Origin: Candidatus Bathyarchaeota archaeon
GTDB taxonomy: Archaea; Thermoproteota; Bathyarchaeia; 40CM-2-53-6
DNA: 6,163 bases
Direction of reading: 5' to 3'
NCBI GenBank assembly: GCA_005883695.1
Contig: VBBV01000024.1
Coordinates: 1-6,163, forward strand
The notes below the pieces were generated by a model. That model worked only from the letters and a program-made list of their open reading frames with translations, ran no database searches and was not told the DNA's origin. A program made the translations under genes and the position numbers. Below, piece after piece: positions 1 through 4,955 of this stretch (the first letter of the stretch is position 1; each line of letters starts with the position of its first letter).

Positions 1-128
1 TACAAGTGGTATCTGTCTCCATAATATGTGTCCGTGTAGGCTCGGTACCAATTCACTTATCTTTTTGAGTAAGAAATGTCCAAACGGCTTTAGTAACAAT
101 TGCTAATACGCTGAGAATTCCCGGAGAC

Positions 129-290
129 ATGAAAAACAAAATGGCACTCGTATGGGGCGCAGTATGCACCGACTGCCAAATACTCGCAGTAGAGAACTGC
201 CCCCACTGCAGCAGAGACCTGTGCGAGAAGCACAGCACACAGCACGAATGCGACCGGCTCAAAGCCCGAAACTACGAAGTAGCCGGCTAA
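129..290 (+). CDS. Small AN1-like zinc finger protein (53 aa)
   Basis: This short ORF encodes 53 residues with eight potential zinc ligands: C13, C16, C24, C27, C32, H35, H39 and C41. The spacing is C-x2-C-x7-C-x2-C-x4-C-x2-H-x3-H-x-C. The C-x4-C-x2-H and H-x-C parts match the AN1 zinc finger, known from eukaryotic stress proteins and small archaeal proteins; the x7 and x3 spacers are each about two residues shorter than usual. AN1 fingers bind two zinc ions and usually mediate protein contacts, but the partner here is unknown. Almost the whole protein is the finger, followed by a charged tail of about 12 residues. I chose the first ATG; a second in-frame ATG lies at 141. A GGAG at 123-126 is too close to the first and rather far from the second, so initiation may be leaderless. 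It converges on gcvT. The ligand pattern supports a real gene; the exact family is less sure. Confidence 0.66.
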   Translation: MKNKMALVWGAVCTDCQILAVENCPHCSRDLCEKHSTQHECDRLKARNYEVAG

Positions 291-319
291 CCATAAACCG
301 AGTACACGTTGAACAAGAA

Positions 320-338
320 CCAAGCCTCTCTAGCTTGG
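320..338 (-). terminator. Hairpin between convergent genes, possible gcvT terminator
   Basis: CCAAGC at 320-325 and GCTTGG at 333-338 form a perfect 6-bp stem with a 7-base loop. Read on the minus strand, the hairpin lies 21 bases beyond the gcvT stop and is followed by the T-rich stretch TTCTTGTTC, which fits transcription termination. On the plus strand no T-run follows, so it suits gcvT better than the zinc-finger gene. Archaeal termination depends mainly on T-runs, so this is tentative. Confidence 0.35.
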
Positions 339-359
339 AGAATAGCTTGCGCCCTTGAC

Positions 360-1568
360 CTAATGGGTCGCGGTCGCGACTGACGACGGACTTGACGAGC
401 TGTATTTTTTCCTAAAATCCCTCAGCCCCATATCTTCCCCGAACACGACAACTTGATCTTCTGATCGTCGTTGGTAGAACGGAAGCTTGACGATCTCGGC
501 TCGGAGCCTATGGTCTCGAATTCCCACGCTAAATGTCTCTCCGATCGGGGATTGCGAAGGAGGAACATAGCCCATACCAATCCCAACGCTCAGAGTCGGA
601 GAAAATGTTCCGCTCGACACTTTGCCAACCGCTTCAACATCCGCAAAAATGTCTTGGCTTTGACGCGGGATCCCTTTCTCCTTCATCTTGAAACCAACTC
701 TCACTCGGCCGGGCCCTTTTTCCTTCAAGCGCATGATCGCATCCTTGCCCACAAAATCCAGCTTTTTCTCCAGACGAACAACCCAGTTAAGCCTAGCTTC
801 AACCGGAGAAGTGTTCTCGTCAATATCATTCCCATAGAGACACATACCGGCCTCAAGTCTCAGAACGTCTCTAGCACCCAACCCGACAGGACAGATCCCT
901 AACTCTCTACCACCCGACAACATCTTCTCCCAGACCTTCACCGCACTTGATGGCTCTTTCACGCTGGTATTCCAGACGTAGATCTCGAAACCATCCTCAC
1001 CAGTATACCCGCTACGTGTGAGGAGACATGGAATGCCAGCAACCTTCACATCCCTGGTCCCGTACCTTTCGACCTCTTCCAGCTTGACACCAGACACGTT
1101 CCAGAGGACCGTACTGGCCCGAGGACCCTGAACCGCGAACATGGCAACACCATCGGAAACATCGGAAATAGTCACATCGCTTCGCGTCTTGTTCTTCAGA
1201 AGCCAGGTCCAGTTCTTGTCACGGTTAGCAGCGTTGTAAACGACAAGATATCGCATGCTACCGATTCTGAAGATAGTGAGATCGTCCATAATTCCACCCC
1301 TAGGATTGCAGAGGAGGGAATACTGCCCTCTTCCGACGGCGAGCTTAGACACGTCGTTCGTCGTGAGCTGGTTGAGGAATGACTCGGCGCCTTTTCCTTC
1401 CGCTAGAACCCGTCCCATGTGGGAGACATCGAATATTCCACAGTTGTTTCTGACGCTGTGGCATTCCGGGATTATGCCTTCGAACCAGACCGGAAGGTCG
1501 AAGCCTGCATAATCGACGATGTTACCATGTTTCTTGTGGTACTCGTAGACATGGGTTCTTCTCGCCAA
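360..1568 (-). CDS. gcvT: Aminomethyltransferase, glycine cleavage system T-protein
   Basis: GcvT takes the aminomethyl group carried on the lipoyl arm of H-protein and passes the one-carbon unit to tetrahydrofolate, making methylene-THF and ammonia in the cytoplasm. The 402-residue product shows the family hallmarks in order: VDYAGFDLPVWFEG near residues 18-31, FDVSHMG at 46-52, GGIMDDL at 91-97 with the conserved Asp pair (D95/D96), the YNAANRDKNW folate-domain segment at 111-120, SGYTGEDGFEIY at 186-197, and GLGARDVLRLEAGM at 229-242 followed by LYGND. The C-terminal barrel ends at PFY (363-365), where most family members stop; here a polar, Ser-rich tail of about 37 residues follows. The start is a TTG two codons after an in-frame TGA, and no ATG or GTG gives a complete N-terminus. 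No Shine-Dalgarno site is visible. GcvP and GcvH are not in the window. It lies 55 bases downstream of the zinc-ribbon gene on the same strand. Confidence 0.95.
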   Translation of the reverse strand: MARRTHVYEYHKKHGNIVDYAGFDLPVWFEGIIPECHSVRNNCGIFDVSHMGRVLAEGKGAESFLNQLTTNDVSKLAVGRGQYSLLCNPRGGIMDDLTIFRIGSMRYLVVYNAANRDKNWTWLLKNKTRSDVTISDVSDGVAMFAVQGPRASTVLWNVSGVKLEEVERYGTRDVKVAGIPCLLTRSGYTGEDGFEIYVWNTSVKEPSSAVKVWEKMLSGGRELGICPVGLGARDVLRLEAGMCLYGNDIDENTSPVEARLNWVVRLEKKLDFVGKDAIMRLKEKGPGRVRVGFKMKEKGIPRQSQDIFADVEAVGKVSSGTFSPTLSVGIGMGYVPPSQSPIGETFSVGIRDHRLRAEIVKLPFYQRRSEDQVVVFGEDMGLRDFRKKYSSSSPSSVATATH

Positions 1569-1623
1569 AGGTCAACGACTCGTAATCCGATTGAGTGGTG
1601 GTAGAAAAGAGAATGCGAAGGAA

Positions 1624-1806
1624 CTACGGACCAGGGACAGGCGTCTCGGGAATGATCTTCAGGTTCTCAGTGTCAAACCCTAGCTTCTTGCCGCACTTTG
1701 GGCAGTAGCCTCCGTTGCGCTGAATGATCTCGCCAGGAGTCTCTAGTTCAAGCCCTGTGTAGAGGAGTTCGCCGCACTTGGAGCATAAGATTCTCTGCGG
1801 ACACAA
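1624..1806 (-). CDS. Small C4 zinc-ribbon protein
   Basis: The 60-residue product has two Cys knuckles, C8-x2-C11 and C35-x2-C38, each followed by Gly (CSKCG and CPKCG), as expected for one zinc-ribbon fold. The segment between them (LLYTGLELETPGEII, then GGYCPKCGKKLGF) resembles a family of tiny archaeal zinc-ribbon proteins with no established function that I can name. The C-terminal 15 or so residues are Pro-rich (IPETPVPGP). There is no membrane segment or other domain. The TTG start at 1806 is the only common start codon between the upstream in-frame stop and the first cysteine pair. No Shine-Dalgarno site precedes it, but a T/A-rich box lies about 45 bases upstream. It is the first gene of a possible two-gene unit with gcvT. 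Whether it acts on nucleic acid or protein cannot be told. Confidence 0.8.
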   Translation of the reverse strand: MCPQRILCSKCGELLYTGLELETPGEIIQRNGGYCPKCGKKLGFDTENLKIIPETPVPGP

Positions 1807-1820
1807 ACCGGTGCGGAAGC

Positions 1821-1839
1821 CTCGTGAGGTCTCATGACC
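1821..1839. promoter_or_regulatory. Two adjacent short dyads in the divergent control region
   Basis: CCTCGTGAGG (CCTC/GAGG arms) is followed at once by GGTCTCATGACC (GGTC/GACC arms, 4-base loop), the two sharing the GG. They lie between the TATA-like box at 1847-1855 and the zinc-ribbon start, around the expected transcription start on the minus strand, where an archaeal repressor would act. The arms are only 4 bases, so this could be chance. Confidence 0.2.
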
Positions 1840-1846
1840 AAGCGCG

Positions 1847-1855
1847 CTATAAAAA
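1847..1855 (-). promoter_or_regulatory. TATA-like box for the zinc-ribbon/gcvT unit
   Basis: On the minus strand this reads TTTTTATAG, close to an archaeal TATA box, about 45 bases upstream of the zinc-ribbon TTG. A transcript starting some 25 bases downstream would have a leader of about 20 bases. The plus strand reads CTATAAAAA, so the box could also serve the membrane-protein gene 85 bases to the right. No B-recognition element is evident. Confidence 0.35.
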
Positions 1856-1892
1856 CGGTTTCAGAGTCATGCTTACACCTGGGAAAGCAGGG

Positions 1893-1900
1893 CTTATAAT
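1893..1900 (+). promoter_or_regulatory. TATA-like box for the membrane-protein gene
   Basis: CTTATAAT lies about 45 bases upstream of the ATG at 1941. Transcription starting about 25 bases downstream would give a short leader of 15-20 bases, in keeping with the absence of a Shine-Dalgarno site before this gene. This is judged from position and base content only. Confidence 0.35.
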
Positions 1901-1940
1901 CGGGCATGGCCACTCATCAGCTTGACAACGTGGACCAGCG

Positions 1941-2381
1941 ATGGGTTTCAGAACAGGACTCTTCAAACTGAAGAGATCCCTCAACAACCTTGCATTCAGA
2001 ATGAGCTTCGTGAAGCTCGCTCCTGGATCGAGTAGGCCATTGTTGCCTGTGGCTTCGTTTTTGATCCTCGCTTTCACGGTTTTTGTTCTCGCGGGTGGAC
2101 TGTTCGTTCTAGTAGGCGCTGGTACTTCAGTCAGCCTCTTGAACGTACAGCAAGGCCTCGGCTTCGTCTATCCACACGACATTAACAACCAGACTCCTGC
2201 CGAAGGAGTGTTCGTGGGCCTACTCTACGGGCTAGGAGTCGTAGGATTGTACATGATGTTCATGAGCACAAGGAACGCCTACCGGCCCAACAGGGCATAC
2301 GGGTTTCTAGGGTTCGGCATGCTTCTCAGCTTCGTCTTCATGGCCACCGCATATTTCGTACTATACCAGAAACTCATGTAG
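1941..2381 (+). CDS. Three-helix membrane protein, possibly OST3/OST6-like
   Basis: The 146-residue product has a basic N-terminus (about residues 1-32, rich in Lys and Arg) and three hydrophobic segments near residues 34-60, 88-108 and 119-142. The first is followed by a loop of about 27 residues with FVYPHDINNQTPAEG at 75-89; the second by the basic turn STRNAYRPNRAYGFLG (109-124). This layout, the YP...NxQT..EG loop and the STRxAY turn remind me of small archaeal membrane proteins likened to the membrane part of OST3/OST6 (TUSC3), a subunit of the oligosaccharyltransferase that N-glycosylates proteins at the outer membrane face. The thioredoxin-like domain of eukaryotic OST3/6 is absent, and no CxxC motif is present. 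That match rests on memory of the family; the membrane topology is what the sequence shows. A second in-frame ATG at 2001 is a possible start. It converges on kdpC and has its own TATA-like box. Confidence 0.8.
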   Translation: MGFRTGLFKLKRSLNNLAFRMSFVKLAPGSSRPLLPVASFLILAFTVFVLAGGLFVLVGAGTSVSLLNVQQGLGFVYPHDINNQTPAEGVFVGLLYGLGVVGLYMMFMSTRNAYRPNRAYGFLGFGMLLSFVFMATAYFVLYQKLM

Positions 2382-2403
2382 TGTCACTGCGAGCACACGA
2401 CTG

Positions 2404-2408
2404 TTTTT
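2404..2408 (+). terminator. T-run after the membrane-protein gene
   Basis: Five T residues lie 23 bases past the stop codon, in the 46-base gap between this gene and the convergent kdpC. Archaeal RNA polymerase often ends at such T-runs. There is no strong stem before it (only GTGT/ACAC, 4 bp), and five Ts is short. Confidence 0.25.
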
Positions 2409-2427
2409 CCGGGTCCGCGAGACGAGC

Positions 2428-2886
2428 CTATTGAAAACCCTTGTAGGCCGCGTTACCCGTTTGATCGATGAGAGCTAGGTTGAGCCTTAGAACGTTCACG
2501 TATGGCGTGCCGAAGATCCAGAACGTGCCCTCCTGATTCTGGTCAACAATCTGTTGAAGCCTGTCAGCTGAAATGCCTGTGGCAGAAGCTATCCTTGGAA
2601 TCTGAGAATACGCGTCTTGGACAGTAATGTCCGGGTCAACCCCCGACGCAGAATCGTTTCGGGCATGGAAAAAGATCGGCAGGCTGAAATTCTGAGCGAT
2701 AAGACTCGAGCCTACCGTCTTGCCGTGAAACTGGACTAGGCTCCCATTCGCCTGGGATGGGAAGATCAACTGGGCAAAGCCTGTTATGACAAGAGGAAAC
2801 ACTAGCCCGCATAGTACTAGCGAGATTACTGCCAGTCTTATCGCAGGACCATAGTTTTGACGGAGTTCTCGCTTTATGTTCAACAT
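2428..2886 (-). CDS. kdpC: Potassium-transporting ATPase subunit KdpC, compact form
   Basis: KdpC is the single-helix subunit of the KdpFABC potassium pump; it holds the KdpA-KdpB assembly together, and its soluble domain faces outside. The 152-residue product has one membrane segment at about 15-41, then the family motifs FPSQANGSLV (42-51), GSSLIAQNF (59-67), FFHAR (72-76), SASGVDPDIT (79-88), QIPRIA (95-100) and VNVLRLNLAL (130-139). Compared with Escherichia coli KdpC (190 residues), FHAR runs almost directly into SASG. Roughly 50 residues are missing there, including the usual SGGSN and PxxLVTAS region; the reading frame stays intact, so this is not a frameshift. The ATG is well placed after an AGGAGAG site that overlaps the kdpB stop, so it is translated as part of the operon. 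It is the last kdp gene on this side. Confidence 0.93.
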   Translation of the reverse strand: MLNIKRELRQNYGPAIRLAVISLVLCGLVFPLVITGFAQLIFPSQANGSLVQFHGKTVGSSLIAQNFSLPIFFHARNDSASGVDPDITVQDAYSQIPRIASATGISADRLQQIVDQNQEGTFWIFGTPYVNVLRLNLALIDQTGNAAYKGFQ

Positions 2887-2893
2887 GGTTTTT

Positions 2894-2900
2894 CTCTCCT
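2894..2900 (-). promoter_or_regulatory. Shine-Dalgarno site of kdpC
   Basis: The minus strand reads AGGAGAG, 7 bases before the kdpC ATG. Its first two bases are the last two of the kdpB TAG stop, which suggests that kdpC translation is coupled to that of kdpB. It fixes the kdpC start. Confidence 0.7.
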
Positions 2901-3729
2901 AGATCAATGATATTGCCAAGTCTATCAGCTTGATTCCAACGAAGGGAACGATTACTCCGCCAATCCCATAGATCATCGTGTTCTTCAGGAAAAGAGTCAT
3001 TGTCCCTGAAGGCTTGAAGGTGACTCCCCTCATTGCCAGGGGAATCAGGAGGGGAATGATGATGGCGTTGAAGATAAGGGCCGAGAGCACGGCCGTGTTC
3101 AGGCCAAGCCCGAGCACGTTCAACGCCTTCAGCTCGGGAACAGTTGACGCGAACAACACGGGCATAATTGCGAAATTTTTCGCGACATCGTTCGCGATGC
3201 TGAACGTTGTCACCGCACCGCGAGTCATAAGCAACTGTTTGCCGAGCATCACTACTTCTATGATCTTGGCCGGGTTAGACTCTAGGTCAACCATGTTCGC
3301 GGCCTCTTTCGCGGCCTGGGTTCCAGAATTCATCGCTAATCCCACGTCGGCCATCGCCAGCGCGGGGGCGTCATTGGTCCCGTCTCCTATCATCGCAACA
3401 ATTCTCGTCTCGGCCTGTTCCCGCTTGACGATGTCGTACTTGTCCTCGGGTTTCGCCTCCGGCTGGACCTCGTCAATTCCCACCTCGGCAGCTATGCTCT
3501 TTGCGGTGAGCGGTTGATCGCCGGTGATCATGACTGGTCTAATGCCCATCACTTTAACCGCCATTATCTTCTCCTTGATATCGGGTTTGAGAACATCTCT
3601 CAATCTCACTATCCCGATTGCTTCCCGGTCGTAGTCAGCCGGAACAGACTTGACAATTTTCTTGATGGCATCAGGGGCGCCCTTGATGATCTCTGTCTCG
3701 TCGGATCCGATCGGCACGCCGCCCTCCAC
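2899..3729 (-). CDS. kdpB: KdpB, C-terminal part (separated by frameshift)
   Basis: This reading frame carries the second half of the KdpB ATPase: the KGAPDAI nucleotide-binding motif (residues 16-22), MITGD (67-71), the GDGTNDAPAL hinge (115-124) that binds magnesium, MNSGTQAAKEA, and the TFSIANDVAKNFAI membrane helix, whose Asp and Lys couple the ATPase to K+ transport. Three hydrophobic stretches follow, and it ends normally just before kdpC. The coordinates start at a GTG, but the frame is open back to 3780 and has no credible start of its own, so it is best read as the continuation of the N-terminal part. Compared with E. coli KdpB, only about 10 residues separate KGAPDAIKKIV from AIGIVRLRD instead of about 34, and the conserved GxTPLVV stretch is missing. 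All P-domain motifs are intact, which argues against a long-dead gene. Confidence 0.9.
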   Translation of the reverse strand: MEGGVPIGSDETEIIKGAPDAIKKIVKSVPADYDREAIGIVRLRDVLKPDIKEKIMAVKVMGIRPVMITGDQPLTAKSIAAEVGIDEVQPEAKPEDKYDIVKREQAETRIVAMIGDGTNDAPALAMADVGLAMNSGTQAAKEAANMVDLESNPAKIIEVVMLGKQLLMTRGAVTTFSIANDVAKNFAIMPVLFASTVPELKALNVLGLGLNTAVLSALIFNAIIIPLLIPLAMRGVTFKPSGTMTLFLKNTMIYGIGGVIVPFVGIKLIDLAISLI

Positions 3730-4943
3730 GTGAGGTTCGAATTTTGCATGAATCCAGTTCCTCCAGCGAGTTTGACACCGCTAGTTCGGGTGCTCGCGCT
3801 AAACTCGTAGACCTCTGAGGCGTCTAGGGAGTTCATTTCCTTGGGCACGAAACCGTCCTCGTACGCCAGCCTGATCAAACTCCTGCCTTCTGGTGTGTCG
3901 TCGTGCCACGAGGCCAGGAAGGCGGCCTCGCCTACATCTCTCTCAGCGAACCCTGGAAAGGGTAGGAACTCTACGGCTTGCCTATTGCCCACTGTTATGG
4001 TTCCGGTCTTGTCGAGAAGAATGACGTCAGTATCACCTGCGGTCTCGACGGCTCGACCAGATTTTGCAACTATTTTTTCCTTGTAAAGTCTCGAGATGCC
4101 TGACAATCCTATCGAGGGAAGCAGTGCTCCTATCGTCGTGGGGAGGAGGCAGACATAGAGTGCTATCAGGACTGAAAGGTCCGCCGCGAGGCTCAGAACC
4201 AGAGATATGCCTAGCAGAGCTCCGATGAGGATCGTGAAGATCGCCGTGAGCCCTATCAGCACAATGGTTACGGCTTGTTCGTTCGGAGTCTTCGGCCTCT
4301 TCGACGACTCCACCATTCTAATCATCTGATTGATGAAAGTCTCGTCAGGGTTGACTGTAACCTTCGCCGTAAGTGTGTCGCTGAGAACCTGCGAGCCGCC
4401 TATCACATCGTCTCCAGGTGCTTTTCGAACCGCGGTTGACTCTCCTGTTAGGAGCGATTCGTCAACCATGGCTATTCCCTCCAGGACCTGTGCGTCAATC
4501 GGAATGGTGTCGTTTTTCTCCAGAAGAATTAGGTCGCCTTTGCGAAGTTCTCTGGAAGGAGTTGGAACGATTTGTCTAGAACCTGCTTCAACGATGATCT
4601 TCTTGCTTGATACCTCCATCTCCAGCCTTCGAAGGCTGTTTGCAGTGTTCTTCGCCTGGCTCTCTGCGAGAGAGTCGGATAAAGTGCTGAACCAGACGGT
4701 GATTAGGAGAATCAGGGCAACTTCGACGTAGAATAGTTGGAGGGAAGGGCTTGCAAGTCTTGGAAAACCATCCGGGTCGAGCGCCATTGCTGCTGCGATG
4801 AAGAATGTGATCTCCACGATCAGCATCACCGGGTTGGCGATTAGCCTGAACGGGTTTAGGCGGACCAACGAGTCGATGAGCACCTTCCAAGAAACCAGGG
4901 TCGGTCGCCGGACAGACATCATTTTGCTGATTCTTGTTGACAT
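3609..4943 (-). CDS. kdpB: KdpB, N-terminal part (P-type ATPase, ends at frameshift)
   Basis: KdpB is the ATP-hydrolysing subunit of the KdpFABC pump. This frame holds the first half: membrane segments near residues 34-55 and 71-88; the actuator-domain LLTGES motif (164-169), whose Ser matches the E. coli Ser162 that is phosphorylated to switch the pump off at high K+; two membrane helices near 224-282 with LLPTTIG; the DKTGT phosphorylation site (D311); TPEGRS (350-355); and FSASTRTSG (381-389), where the Phe packs on ATP. After about KLAGG (391-395) the KdpB resemblance stops and the next 49 or so residues are out-of-frame translation. The ATG lies 7 bases after AGGAC, which overlaps the kdpA stop; kdpA ends 10 bases upstream. 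Joined by a -1 shift near 3757-3764, the two parts make about 681 residues, close to the usual 680. Confidence 0.93.
   Translation of the reverse strand: MSTRISKMMSVRRPTLVSWKVLIDSLVRLNPFRLIANPVMLIVEITFFIAAAMALDPDGFPRLASPSLQLFYVEVALILLITVWFSTLSDSLAESQAKNTANSLRRLEMEVSSKKIIVEAGSRQIVPTPSRELRKGDLILLEKNDTIPIDAQVLEGIAMVDESLLTGESTAVRKAPGDDVIGGSQVLSDTLTAKVTVNPDETFINQMIRMVESSKRPKTPNEQAVTIVLIGLTAIFTILIGALLGISLVLSLAADLSVLIALYVCLLPTTIGALLPSIGLSGISRLYKEKIVAKSGRAVETAGDTDVILLDKTGTITVGNRQAVEFLPFPGFAERDVGEAAFLASWHDDTPEGRSLIRLAYEDGFVPKEMNSLDASEVYEFSASTRTSGVKLAGGTGFMQNSNLTWRAACRSDPTRQRSSRAPLMPSRKLSSLFRLTTTGKQSG
3757..3764 (-). other. Probable site of the kdpB frameshift
   Basis: On the minus strand, GGAGGAAC at 3764-3757 is where the N-terminal frame stops making KdpB sense and the C-terminal frame takes over (…LAGG, then WIHAKFEPHVEG…). 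The second frame lies at -1 to the first, so one missing base in the A/G run would explain it, for example a lost A before AAC. The overlap bounded by stop codons is 3612-3780. No canonical X-XXY-YYZ slippery heptamer in the right phase was seen in this stretch. Confidence 0.6.
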
Positions 4944-4950
4944 GGTTCTT

Positions 4951-4955
4951 GTCCT
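4951..4955 (-). promoter_or_regulatory. Shine-Dalgarno site of kdpB
   Basis: AGGAC on the minus strand, 7 bases before the kdpB ATG, shares its AG with the kdpA TAG stop. It decides the kdpB start and implies coupled translation with kdpA, as at the kdpB-kdpC junction. Confidence 0.6.

Noticed and set aside
56..73. Short stem (CTTAT/GAGTAAG) around a T5 run, possible terminator of a gene to the left.
   Set aside because: Only 5 pairs including a G-T wobble; no gene end is visible in the first 128 bases.
90..323. Hydrophobic minus-strand ORF that looks like a membrane protein.
   Set aside because: It lies antisense to the zinc-finger gene, has no recognisable motif, and its hydrophobicity follows from the complementary codons.
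367..380. GC-rich hairpin GTCGC/GCGAC.
   Set aside because: It falls within the last codons of gcvT and arises from a short repeat of GCGACC, with no T-run after it.
1906..1971. A 21-codon ORF beginning with ATG ahead of and overlapping the membrane-protein gene, possible upstream ORF.
   Set aside because: It would start at or before the expected transcription start and has no ribosome site or family resemblance.
2978..3517. Long plus-strand ORFs opposite kdpB and kdpA.
   Set aside because: They are antisense shadows of strongly conserved genes and show no domain of their own.
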